In this document: one piece after another, positions 51,230 to 59,252 of the stretch | Position numbering within the stretch: position 1 is the stretch's first letter | How the letters are laid out: each line of letters starts with the position of its first letter | From: CAWCBH01 sp963793785 | GTDB lineage: Bacteria > Actinomycetota > Thermoleophilia > Solirubrobacterales > 70-9 | Direction: 5' to 3' | NCBI GenBank assembly: GCA_963793785.1 | Contig: CAWCBH010000003.1 | Coordinates: 1,302,001-1,366,000, forward strand | Length of the DNA: 64,000 nt | Notes under the pieces: model-generated | What the model saw: the letters and a program-made list of their open reading frames with translations, nothing else | Databases searched by the model: none | What the model was told of the DNA's origin: nothing | Program-made: the position numbers and the translations under genes

Positions 51230-51613
51230 TCAAGCTCCCGTGTCGTAGCCCGGCCGGGCGATCGCGAGCTTGCGGGAAACGTGGTCTCGCAGGGCGGCGG
51301 CAAGCTCGTCGAGCCGGTCGTCCATCTCCCCCGCCCGGATCCGGCTCGCGAGCTCGGCCTGCAGCTCACGAACCGCGGCATCGAGCTGCTCCGCCGGCGG
51401 CGGCTCCGCGCCGAGCAGATCGGCGAACAGGGCCAGGTCCCGGCGCCGCGGCTCCTCCCCGGCACGCAGCTCGCGGGCGACGACAGCGCAGAGGTTGGCG
51501 GCAACAAGGACCCTGAACCTCTCCTCGCTGGGGACCGCCGGCCGCAGCTCCGCGAACAGGAACTCGGCCACGGAGTCGAGGAGCTCGGCGGCCTCGGGGC
51601 GGTCCTGAGTCAA
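51230..51613 (-). CDS. DUF6285-like protein
   Basis: A 127-aa helical protein (ELLDSVAEFLFAELRPAV, then LVAANLCAVVARELRAGEE) of the kind that regularly follows phosphotransferase-family genes next to acyl-CoA metabolism genes. Function is unknown. TTG 51613 overlaps the phosphotransferase stop as TTGA, fixing the start. Confidence 0.72.
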   Translation of the reverse strand: MTQDRPEAAELLDSVAEFLFAELRPAVPSEERFRVLVAANLCAVVARELRAGEEPRRRDLALFADLLGAEPPPAEQLDAAVRELQAELASRIRAGEMDDRLDELAAALRDHVSRKLAIARPGYDTGA

Positions 51614-52461
51614 GCGATCAGCTCCAGCAGGTCCCACTCCGGCTCGCAGATTCGCCGACCTAGCGAGGCGAGCTCGTGGCTGCGGCGCAAGCCGCTGCGA
51701 TGGTCGTCGGCCTGGCGAGCGCAGATCACCGCCCATTTGACGTTCCCGAACGCCTCCCAGTAGCGGACCCGAGAAGGATCGAGAGGAGCGCCGCCGGCTT
51801 CCTCGTAGGCGGCCAGGAAGGGGTCGAGATCGCCGACGCCGGCGACGGGAAGGTCGTCGTTGCCGAATCGCCAGGACCGGACGCAGAGCCATCCGACGTC
51901 TTCGGCCGGATCTCCCAGGTGCGACAGCTCCCAATCGATCACCGCCGCCAGCCCGCTCTCGTCGACGATGAAGTTGCCGAGCCGGAAGTCTCCGTGCACG
52001 AGTCCGGGCTCGACCGGCTCGGGGCGGTTGGCGCGTAGCCAGCGCAGGCCCAGCTCGACCACCGGCAGCGGCTCGCCGATCTCGTCGATCGCCTGCTCCC
52101 AGTAGCTGAGCTGCTCCAGCGCCGGGTCGCCGCCCGGCATCGGCAGGCCGGTCCGGTCCGGATCGATCGAGTGGATCCGGGCCAGCGCGCCGGCGAGCTG
52201 GCCCGGCAGCTCCCGCCGCGCCTCGGTGAGCTCCGGGCGCCGCAGGACCCGCGGCGCCACCGATTGCCCGGACACGAACGAGGTCAGCATGCCCGCCGTC
52301 TCGAAGCGGCCGCCGTCGGGCTCGCAAAGGAGCGGCTCGGGGACCGGCACACCGGCCTCCTGCGCCAGCCCGATCAGCCGGAACTCGGTCGCCTGGGGGA
52401 CCGGCGCCTCGGCCCCCGGCGGGTCGCGCCGCAGGACGAAGCGCCCGGCGGCCGTTTCCAC
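51610..52461 (-). CDS. Aminoglycoside-phosphotransferase-like kinase-fold protein
   Basis: An APH/choline-kinase fold protein; members beside enoyl-CoA hydratase or acyl-CoA dehydrogenase genes probably phosphorylate a metabolite rather than an antibiotic. The catalytic loop is VHGDFRLGNFIVDESG (Asp, Asn) and the metal site AVIDWELSHLGDPAEDVG. Homology continues upstream of the first standard start (GTG 52461) in the same frame to 52593, including ELSRIPGGASRETLRV, the family's nucleotide-binding N-terminus. No ATG/GTG/TTG exists there; GTA at 52593 overlaps the preceding stop as GTAA. Confidence 0.83.
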   Translation of the reverse strand: METAAGRFVLRRDPPGAEAPVPQATEFRLIGLAQEAGVPVPEPLLCEPDGGRFETAGMLTSFVSGQSVAPRVLRRPELTEARRELPGQLAGALARIHSIDPDRTGLPMPGGDPALEQLSYWEQAIDEIGEPLPVVELGLRWLRANRPEPVEPGLVHGDFRLGNFIVDESGLAAVIDWELSHLGDPAEDVGWLCVRSWRFGNDDLPVAGVGDLDPFLAAYEEAGGAPLDPSRVRYWEAFGNVKWAVICARQADDHRSGLRRSHELASLGRRICEPEWDLLELIA

Positions 52462-52589
52462 CCGCAGCGTTTCTCGGGAAGCGCCGCCCGGGATCCTGCT
52501 CAGCTCGAGCCCGTCGGCAGCGAGGTCCAGCTCACCGAGGGCGGCGAGGACACCGTCGCGCAGCGCCTCCTCGAGGGGCTGCGCGGTGG

Positions 52590-53063
52590 TTACTCCTCTT
52601 CGATTGCGACAGGCTCTTCGTCGCGCCCGGCGAGCCGGTCGCGGCCCCGCTGCACGGCGGCGAGGAACTTCTGCAGGTTCACCTCGAGGGTGTTGAGGAT
52701 CTCGTCGGCATAGTCCTCGGCGCCGAGGCGGATCTCCCGCTCGCGCGTCCGCGCGTCTTCGACGATCTCATCGGCGGCACGCTCAGCCTGCTTGGTGACC
52801 TCCTCGTCGGAGATCAGCCGGGCCTGCTGCTCACGCGCCTCGCGGACGATTCGCTCCGCCTCGCGCTTGGCCTCCGCGAGCATCTCCTGGCGCTCCTTGA
52901 CGATCCAGCGCGCCTGCTTGATCTCCTCGGGAATCGTCGCCCGCATCTGATCGAGGAGGTCGTAGATCTCCTCGCGGTCGACACGCACCTGATCGGTAAG
53001 CGGGACGGGACGAGCGTTGTGGACGAGGTCGTCCAGCTTGTCGATTAGGACCAGTACGTCCAT
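52590..53063 (-). CDS. SepIVA/DivIVA-like coiled-coil protein
   Basis: A 157-aa protein with a short N-terminal segment (MDVLVLIDKLDDLVHNARPV) and long helices rich in Glu, Arg and Ala (about residues 45-135), ending in an acidic tail. The composition and the position near coaD and rsmD match mycobacterial SepIVA, a septation factor. The ATG lies 6 nt after TACGAT (leaderless). It overlaps the frame of the downstream kinase-like gene. Confidence 0.75.
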   Translation of the reverse strand: MDVLVLIDKLDDLVHNARPVPLTDQVRVDREEIYDLLDQMRATIPEEIKQARWIVKERQEMLAEAKREAERIVREAREQQARLISDEEVTKQAERAADEIVEDARTREREIRLGAEDYADEILNTLEVNLQKFLAAVQRGRDRLAGRDEEPVAIEEE

Positions 53064-53092
53064 TGGCAGATCGTAAGCCTACGTGTCAGTCA

Positions 53093-53138
53093 GTGGTTTG
53101 GCGCAGAAACCGTGGTTTGCTCGCCTTTTTGCAAACCA
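53093..53138. repeat. Short direct and inverted repeats upstream of the SepIVA-like gene
   Basis: GTGGTTTG occurs at 53093 and 53112. The second copy forms an 8-bp inverted repeat, TGGTTTGC/GCAAACCA (53113-53120 and 53131-53138), with a 10-nt loop. It lies in the 124-bp coaD to SepIVA gap and may be an operator or mRNA hairpin. There is no terminator-like T-run. Confidence 0.4.
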
Positions 53139-53187
53139 TCTCCCAGCCGCCGAAGCGCGACAGCCTACAGACCGCATCCCCACCGCG

Positions 53188-53688
53188 CTAGGAGGTCCCG
53201 AGCCGCTCCGCCAGCGCCTCGGCGACAGGAGGCGGGACGAGGTCGGACACGTCGCCGCCAAATGTGGCCAGCTCCTTGACACCGGTTGAGGAGAGGAAGC
53301 TGTAATGAGGGGAGGCGATGATGTAGATGCTCTCGATCTCGGGGTCGAGCTTGCGGTTCAGCTGCGCCATCTCGAACTCGTACTCGAAGTCGGAGATCGC
53401 CCGCAGCCCCTTCACCACCGCGGTGGCCCCGACCTCGCGGGCAAACTGGACCAGCAGCGAGGTGAGGATCTCGACCTCGACGTTCGCAAGCTCTGCCGTC
53501 GCCTCGCGGACGAAGCCGATCCGCTCCTCGCCGCTGAACAGCGTCTTCTGCTTGCGGACGGGGTTGTTGACGACGCCGACGACAACGCGATCGAAGACGT
53601 GCGCCGCGCGCCCGATGATGTCCAGGTGGCCGTTGGTCACCGGGTCATAGCTACCCGGACAGACGACCGTGCGGTGCCCGTCGCTCAT
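53188..53688 (-). CDS. coaD: Phosphopantetheine adenylyltransferase
   Basis: Penultimate step of coenzyme A synthesis. The 166-aa nucleotidyltransferase has the T/HxGH site in GSYDPVTNGHLDIIGRA (about residues 12-28), VVKGLRAISDFEYEFEMAQ and the final STGVKELATFGGDV. ATG 53688 overlaps the expected rsmD stop as ATGA. As given, the rsmD frame reads through into coaD, which I judge an indel artefact rather than a real fusion. Confidence 0.95.
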   Translation of the reverse strand: MSDGHRTVVCPGSYDPVTNGHLDIIGRAAHVFDRVVVGVVNNPVRKQKTLFSGEERIGFVREATAELANVEVEILTSLLVQFAREVGATAVVKGLRAISDFEYEFEMAQLNRKLDPEIESIYIIASPHYSFLSSTGVKELATFGGDVSDLVPPPVAEALAERLGTS

Positions 53689-54213
53689 TCGTTCGCCTCG
53701 TAGAAGCTGACCTCGGTGCGCTCCGTAGCGGCGCTGTCGAACAGCCATCAGCGACTGGAGCCGCAGCGGCTGCCGGGCGGCGCTGTCGACGATCACGCGC
53801 CCTCCCGGCGCCAGGAGCCCTTCCAGGTGGCTGTCGAGTTGGGGCCCAACGCGGTCGGCGAGTCTATAGGGGGCGTCGACGAAGACGAGGTCGTAGCTGC
53901 CTTCCGCCTCCTGCAACCACGCCGCCACCTCGGCGCGAATCAGATCGACGCGATCGCGCAGACCGAGCTTCTCGACGTTCCCGAGCGCCGGCCGGATGTT
54001 GTGGTCGACCATGGTCGCCCGGGCGGCTCCGCGCGACAGCGATTCGATCGCCAGCGCGCCGGTGCCGCAATAGAGGTCCAGCACCTGCATCTCGTCGACC
54101 TCGCCGAGGGCGGAGAAGATCGCCTCGCGGACCCGATCCGAGGTCGGCCGGACCCGCCAGCCCCGCGGGGCGACCAGACGCTGGCCCCTTAGCTCGCCGG
54201 CGATCACGCGCAT
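53685..54213 (-). CDS. rsmD: 16S rRNA (guanine-966-N2)-methyltransferase RsmD, probable C-terminal indel
   Basis: Methylates 16S rRNA G966. It begins MRVIAGELRGQRLVAPRGW, with SAM motif LYCGTGALAIESLSRGA (about residues 47-63) and motif IV VFVDAPYRL, where DPPY is usual. The frame as given runs on into coaD. In the next frame the last residues read TERTEVSFYEANE and stop exactly at TGA 53687-53685, overlapping the coaD ATG. That ending fits the family, so a one-base indel near 53725-53745 is likely. It starts 13 bp after recG. Confidence 0.88.
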
Positions 54214-54226
54214 CGAGGTGCTCCCC

Positions 54227-56473
54227 TCAGGCCGGTATCGGCTCTGCCGACTCGGCGCCGAAGCGCCGCCGCACCTCGTCGAGGAGCGGGCCGAGTTCGG
54301 GCGCCTGCGGTGAGCCGTGCCGGCGCAACTGCTCCAGCGCCTCCTCGCGGGCGTCGAGCAGGGTCGCGGTGTCGTCGGGGAGCGAGGCGACCGCAAAGCG
54401 GGGCAACCCGTGCTGGCGGGTGCCGAGGATCTCGCCCTCGCCGCGCAGGCTGAGATCGACCTCCGCGAGCGCAAAGCCGTCTGCCTGGGAAGCGACCGCC
54501 TGCAGTCGCCGGCGGGCGAGCTCGCCCGCCTCGGCGGCGAAGAGCAGGCAGTGCGACTCGTGCGAGCCGCGGCCGACCCGGCCCCGCAGCTGGTGCAGCT
54601 GCGATACCCCATAGCGCTCGGCGCTTTCGATCAGCATCACGGTCGCATTCGGCACGTCGATCCCGACCTCGACCACCGTAGTGGCAACGAGCACGTCGGT
54701 CTCCCCCGCTGCGAAGGCCTCCATCGCGGCCTGCTTGGCGGCCGACGGCATCTGGCCGTCGATCACGCCAACCTCGAAGCGCTGGAACTCCTCCTTTGCC
54801 AGCCGCTCGGCCTCCACCCGGGCGGCGCGTGCCTGCAGCTTCTCGGACTCCATCACCAGCGGGCAGACGACGAACGCCTGGCGGCCGGCGCCGAGGCAGC
54901 CGCGGATGAACTCGTAGGCCCGCGGGCGGCGGTCCTCCTCGACGAGCCAGGTCCGAACCGGCGGCCGACCGGCCGGGAGCTCGTGCAGGGCGGTCGTGTC
55001 GAGGTCGCCGTAGGCGGTCAGCGAGAGCGTGCGCGGGATCGGCGTCGCGGTCATGTGCAGGACGTGCGGCGCGGTGGCTCCCGGGCCTTTGGCATCGAGT
55101 GCCGCGCGCTGGTGGACGCCGAAGCGATGCTGCTCGTCGACCACGCAGACGGCGAGGCTCGAGAACCGAACCGGGTCCTCGATCAGGGCGTGGGTGCCGA
55201 CCACGAGCCCCAGCTCACCGCTCGCCAAGCGATCCAGCGTCGCTCGCCGGCGCGGCGCCGGGGTGGCGCCGGTCAGCAGCTCGAACGGGACCAGCTCGGC
55301 GCCGAGCAGGCGGCCGAGGGTCGCCGCATGCTGCTCGGCCAGCGTCTCGGTCGGCGCCATCAGCGCCGCCTGGTGGCCGGCATCGAGCGCCCGCAGCATC
55401 GCGTAGAGCGCGACCACCGTCTTGCCGCTGCCGACCTCGCCCATCAGCAGCCGTTGCATCGGCTCGCCGGCATCGAGATCGGCGCCGATCTGCTCGCAGG
55501 CGCGGCGCTGGTCACCGGTCAACTGAAACGGCAGCGACCGCAGCCAGCGCTCGACCAGCTCGCCGTCGCCCGTCAGCCTCGTTGCCGGCCGGACGCTGCG
55601 ACGGGTCTGACGCCGGGTCGCCAGCGCCACCTGGTAGAGGAACAGCTCCTCGAACGCGAGCCGGCGCCTGGCCTCCTCGCAGTCGGTGCGCGTCTCGGGG
55701 AAATGGACAGCGTTGAGCGCATCTGCGGCAGAAGCCAAATCGCGCCGCGCCCGCAATTCCGCCGGCAGCGGCTCGATCGCGTCTTTCGTCAAGGCCATCG
55801 TCTGCCAGACCCACTCGCGGATCCGCGAGGCCTTCAGCTTCTCGGTTGCTGGATGCACCGGGACCAGCCCGGTGGTGTGGAGTCCGGGAGGAGGAGCAGC
55901 AGGCGTCCCGGCCCGCGGGTCCTGTCGCGGCAGGGGACCCACCGGCCCTGCGGTGTAGGCACTCCTCGGGCCGGTCCCCCCTGCCGCGCCACCCGCGGGA
56001 GACACGATCTCGTACTCCGCCACCCTGAACCCGCGACGGTCGGAGGTTCCGACCAACAGCATCTCGGTTCCGGCGGCCAGCTTCTCTACGAGCCAGGGCT
56101 GGTTGAACCAGGATGCCTTGGTCGACCCAGAGTCGTCGGAGACGGTGGCCTCGACGATGGTCAGACCGCGGCCGCGGGGGCGGCGCAGGCGGACGGTCTC
56201 GACCTCGACCTGAACCGTCGCCGCCTCGCCGATCTCGAGGTCGGCGAGCGGGACGACCTCGGAGCGGTCGCGGTAGCTGTGGGGAACGTGGAGGAGGAGG
56301 TCGCCGAGGGTTTCGAGGCCGGCGTCGCGGGCGGCGGCGGCAAAGCGAGGGCCGATCCCATGCAGAACCGTCAGCGGCAGCGCCAGGTTGCTCGGACGCG
56401 GCCAGCGAACCGGCGCTTTCAGCAACGAGGATCTGGAGACCCGAGCGCCGGCGAACCCGAACCTGCTGTCCAC
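54227..56473 (-). CDS. recG: ATP-dependent DNA helicase RecG
   Basis: Remodels stalled replication forks and branched DNA. The OB-fold wedge domain is at about residues 75-200. Helicase motifs include GEVGSGKTVVALYAML (Walker A), VVDEQHRFGVHQRAALD (DEQH), HMTATPIPRTLSLT and QLRGRVGRGSHES. An insertion of about 40 residues rich in Gly/Pro/Ala splits the wedge just before TTGLVPVHPATE and coincides with a large palindrome. The start is uncertain: GTG 56473 avoids overlap with the upstream GST gene, though the frame is open to 56593. Confidence 0.92.
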   Translation of the reverse strand: MDSRFGFAGARVSRSSLLKAPVRWPRPSNLALPLTVLHGIGPRFAAAARDAGLETLGDLLLHVPHSYRDRSEVVPLADLEIGEAATVQVEVETVRLRRPRGRGLTIVEATVSDDSGSTKASWFNQPWLVEKLAAGTEMLLVGTSDRRGFRVAEYEIVSPAGGAAGGTGPRSAYTAGPVGPLPRQDPRAGTPAAPPPGLHTTGLVPVHPATEKLKASRIREWVWQTMALTKDAIEPLPAELRARRDLASAADALNAVHFPETRTDCEEARRRLAFEELFLYQVALATRRQTRRSVRPATRLTGDGELVERWLRSLPFQLTGDQRRACEQIGADLDAGEPMQRLLMGEVGSGKTVVALYAMLRALDAGHQAALMAPTETLAEQHAATLGRLLGAELVPFELLTGATPAPRRRATLDRLASGELGLVVGTHALIEDPVRFSSLAVCVVDEQHRFGVHQRAALDAKGPGATAPHVLHMTATPIPRTLSLTAYGDLDTTALHELPAGRPPVRTWLVEEDRRPRAYEFIRGCLGAGRQAFVVCPLVMESEKLQARAARVEAERLAKEEFQRFEVGVIDGQMPSAAKQAAMEAFAAGETDVLVATTVVEVGIDVPNATVMLIESAERYGVSQLHQLRGRVGRGSHESHCLLFAAEAGELARRRLQAVASQADGFALAEVDLSLRGEGEILGTRQHGLPRFAVASLPDDTATLLDAREEALEQLRRHGSPQAPELGPLLDEVRRRFGAESAEPIPA
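55912..55999. repeat. 88-bp nested palindrome inside recG
   Basis: Two nested arms pair over about 28 bp: CCCGCGGGT (55912-55920) with ACCCGCGGG (55991-55999), CGCGGCAGGGG with CCCCTGCCGCG, and ACCGGCCC with GGGCCGGT, leaving a 19-nt loop at 55949-55967. The element lies wholly inside the Gly/Pro-rich insertion of RecG and is translated in frame. It looks like a small palindromic element inserted into a coding gene. No second copy was noticed in the window. Confidence 0.75.
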
Positions 56474-56484
56474 CTCCGGAACCG

Positions 56485-57253
56485 TCAGACCTCGGCCGAC
56501 GCGCCGCGATGGCGCCGGTAGGTCTCCTCGACCCATCGATAGCCGCGGCGGTCGGCGAGCGAGCGGCGAAACTCCTCCCACTCGGACGGCCACTCCGAGG
56601 GCATTTCGTAGGGGAACTCGGGTGGCGCGACGAGCGGCGAGAGCAGCGAGGCGGCGGTCAGGTCGGCGACCGAGAACCCGTCTCCGACCAGGTAGTCGCC
56701 ATCACCGAGCTCTGCCTCGATGCGATCGAGGGCAGAGACCGTCGCCTCCCGCCCCTTCTCGGCGCCACCGTCGTCGGCGCCGAGGGCCCGCTCGACGGCA
56801 CGGCGAATCAGCGGATAGGCGACGGTGCTGAGGACGCGGTGATGCGCACCGAGGCCCTGGGTCGTCGACGCCACGGTCAGCTCTCGGTGCGGCAGCATCG
56901 CGTGGAAGACGGCGGCCCGCAGCTGCGGGCCGAGGCGGGTGTCGAAGTGGTCCTCCAGCTCCAAGCGCGTGGCGCCGGCGGTCCGGATCGGAGGGATAGA
57001 GCGGCGGCTCCGGGTGTCGGCGCTCGAGCTCGGCGACGATCTCGGTCGAGTCGCCGATCACGTCCTCACCGATCACCAGCACCGGCGTCGTGCCGGTCCC
57101 CCCCAGCCGCCGGGAGCGAATGCCGTGCGGCCCCGGCGCCAGCGAACGGCGCTGATGGGCGACGCGCTTGTAGTCGAGCGCCCAGCGGGCCTTCTCGTTG
57201 AAGTGCGAGAAGCGGATCTGCCAGAGGACCGGCAGCGGCGATCCGTTGTTCAC
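56485..57253 (-). pseudogene. Glutathione S-transferase-like protein, one frameshift
   Basis: Thioredoxin-fold N-terminal domain (LWQIRFSHFNEKARWALDYK, then GTTPVLVIGEDVIGDSTEI) followed by an all-helical C-terminal domain (DGDYLVGDGFSVADLTAASL). The frame breaks near 56970-56985, after PLYPSDPDRR; removing one base in GGCGCC resumes at RLELEDHFDTRLGPQLRAAV. GTG 57253 overlaps the upstream stop as GTGA. Actinobacteria usually lack glutathione, so another thiol or a different role is likely. The single clean indel makes sequence error plausible. Confidence 0.75.
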
Positions 57254-58890
57254 TGCGCCGCCAGCAGCCACCACCAGCTCGGCTGCCCCCCCTCGTGGAT
57301 CTCCACCTCGACCCCCTGCGGGGCGTGGTTGCCGATCTCCTCGGCCGGGATCGGGGCGCCGGCGCCGCCGAGCACGGTGACGATCTCCCGCCCCGCGGCC
57401 AGCTGTTCGATCGCCGTCGCCAGCGTCGTTCCCGCCCCGCCCCAGGCGACGATCTCGTCGCCGACGAAGCCGACGGCGTCACCGCGCCGAAACCTGCCCT
57501 GGGCGTCGTCGCGGGCGGCCGGGGCGACGCCGCCGGTGGCGATCGTCGCCAGCGCGGCCTCCAGGCGGGCCGCATTCTCCTCGGCCTCCTGCTCGCGGTC
57601 GATCTCGACCAGGGCAAGCAGACCGCCCTGCTGAGAGGTCGAGGGGACGACCCGGGCATCCTTCTCGGACAGCTCGCAGGCGCGCTCGGCGGCCATGATC
57701 ACGTTGGCGGAGTTCGGCAGCACGATCACCTCCTGCGCGGCCACCTCGTGAATTCCCGCCAGGACCTCGTAGGTCGATGGGTTGAGCTTGTCCCCGGCGT
57801 CGACAACGGTCGCCCCCAGCTCTTCGAAGAGACGCCGCAGGCCGTCGCCGCTCGCGACGGCGACCACCCCCGTGCGCCCGTGCAGCCGGGCCTCGCGGGC
57901 GGCGATCTGCTCGCGCATGTCGGCGACATCGAGGTTTGTGACCGCGCCGGCGCCTTCGAACAGGGCCACCGCCGACTCGGGCTGATCGGTGTGGACGTGC
58001 ACCTTCAGCGTCGCCTGGTCGCCCACCACCAGCACCGAGTCGCCGAGCTCCTCGAGGCGAGGGACGAACTCTCGCCCGATCAGCTCGGCGCCGGAGACGA
58101 TGAAGTTCGTGCAGTACCGGTAGCGGCTGTCCTCGTGGTGTGGCTTGGTCAGCCGTGCGGGCTCCTGGCGCTCCACCACCGGATGCTCGGCTTCGTCGCC
58201 ACGAAGCCCGGCGACCATCCCGGCCAAGATCAGGACCAGCCCGTACCCGCCGGCGTCGACGACGCCGGCCTCGCGCAACACGTCAAGTTGCTCGGGCGTG
58301 CGCTCGACGGCGCGCTCACCGTCCTCGATCGCCTTTTCGAGCACCCTGGCGAGGATCGCGTCCTGTTGCTCGCGACTGGCCTCGCGCCCCAGCCGCTGCT
58401 CGCCTGACTCCAGGTGGGCGAGCTGACGAGCGACCGAGTGCGCCATCTCGCGGAACACCGTCAGCATCGTCCCCTCAACGGGTTCGCGCACCGAGTCATA
58501 GGCGGCGTCGGCGGCGCTGGCGAACGCGGAGGAGATCAACACCGGGTCGACGAGCTCCCCAGGCCGGCTGGCAAGCTCCTCGGCGGCCCCGCGGACGATC
58601 TGGCTGAGGATCACTCCCGAGTTGCCGCGAGCGCCCATCAGCGCAGCGCGGGCCAGCGCCTCGACGAGCTGGACGCGGCCGATCTCGTCGACCATCTGGC
58701 CGTCGAGGTGATCCAGCTCCTCCATCACGGCGCGCATCGTCATCGCCATGTTGTCGCCGGTGTCGCCGTCGGCGACCGGGAACACGTTGAGATCGTTGAC
58801 GTCCTGGCGGCGCGACTCCAGGTAGGCGTAGGCGGCGCCGACGACACGGCGAAACCGCTCGATCGATGGGTCGGGCATCGCGGTGAACAT
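57250..58890 (-). CDS. DAK2-domain fatty-acid-kinase-like protein (YloV/FakA type)
   Basis: A 546-aa protein with an N-terminal DhaL/DAK2 ATP-binding domain, NVFPVADGDTGDNMAMTM (about residues 36-53) and LMGARGNSGVILSQIVRGAA, and a C-terminal FakA-like domain with HTDQPESAVALFEGAG. FakA phosphorylates fatty acids presented by FakB. The gene lies between rpmB and recG, the conserved position of yloV. The ATG at 58890 is used; a second in-frame ATG is at 58878. Confidence 0.9.
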   Translation of the reverse strand: MFTAMPDPSIERFRRVVGAAYAYLESRRQDVNDLNVFPVADGDTGDNMAMTMRAVMEELDHLDGQMVDEIGRVQLVEALARAALMGARGNSGVILSQIVRGAAEELASRPGELVDPVLISSAFASAADAAYDSVREPVEGTMLTVFREMAHSVARQLAHLESGEQRLGREASREQQDAILARVLEKAIEDGERAVERTPEQLDVLREAGVVDAGGYGLVLILAGMVAGLRGDEAEHPVVERQEPARLTKPHHEDSRYRYCTNFIVSGAELIGREFVPRLEELGDSVLVVGDQATLKVHVHTDQPESAVALFEGAGAVTNLDVADMREQIAAREARLHGRTGVVAVASGDGLRRLFEELGATVVDAGDKLNPSTYEVLAGIHEVAAQEVIVLPNSANVIMAAERACELSEKDARVVPSTSQQGGLLALVEIDREQEAEENAARLEAALATIATGGVAPAARDDAQGRFRRGDAVGFVGDEIVAWGGAGTTLATAIEQLAAGREIVTVLGGAGAPIPAEEIGNHAPQGVEVEIHEGGQPSWWWLLAAQ

Positions 58891-58920
58891 ACCGCCGCGT
58901 GCGGGCTCCCGACACCGCCG

Positions 58921-58979
58921 CCCCCGGACCTCCCCCGCCTCGGCGACCAGCCACCGTCACCCCCGGACCCTCCCCCGCC
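58921..58979. repeat. G/C-rich direct repeat upstream of the DAK2 gene
   Basis: CCCCCGGACCTCCCCCGCC (58921-58939) recurs with one extra C at 58960-58979, a 39-bp period. On the minus strand, the sense of the DAK2 gene, this gives runs such as GGGGGAGGGTCCGGGGG that could form a G-quadruplex in its leader. The 169-bp gap between rpmB and this gene holds nothing else recognisable. Confidence 0.55.
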
Positions 58980-59059
58980 GCGGCGGACGCGGGAGCGAGC
59001 GCCGGTCTATGTCTGACTCTTCCGGCGCGAGCGGGAGCAGAGCACGCGGCGGAAGTTGT

Positions 59060-59248
59060 TCAGGCCTTGACGATTTTGTTGCTCTTCAGGCAGCGGGTGC
59101 AGACGTAGACACGGCGCGATCGAGCGCCGTCCTGGATCCGCACCTTCTGAAGGTTGGGGTCGAAGCGCCGCCTCGTGGCGACCATCGAGTGGCTGCGGGA
59201 GTTCCCGAACGCCGGCCCCTTGCCGCAGCTGTGGCATACCCTTGCCAT
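59060..59248 (-). CDS. rpmB: 50S ribosomal protein L28
   Basis: A 62-aa zinc-type L28: MARVCHSCGKGPAFGNSRSH at the start and YVCTRCLKSNKIVKA at the end (two CxxC pairs). ATG 59248 matches the conserved N-terminus. The start codon lies only 4 bp from the divergent thioesterase-like ATG, so its promoter must be inside that gene; TACCAT 11 nt upstream is a candidate -10. Confidence 0.96.
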   Translation of the reverse strand: MARVCHSCGKGPAFGNSRSHSMVATRRRFDPNLQKVRIQDGARSRRVYVCTRCLKSNKIVKA

Positions 59249-59252
59249 CGCG

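Noticed and set aside
53188..54213. RsmD-CoaD fusion protein
   Set aside because: The two frames do join without a stop, but another frame gives a natural RsmD C-terminus ending in an ATGA overlap with coaD, as elsewhere in the window. A one-base indel is more likely.
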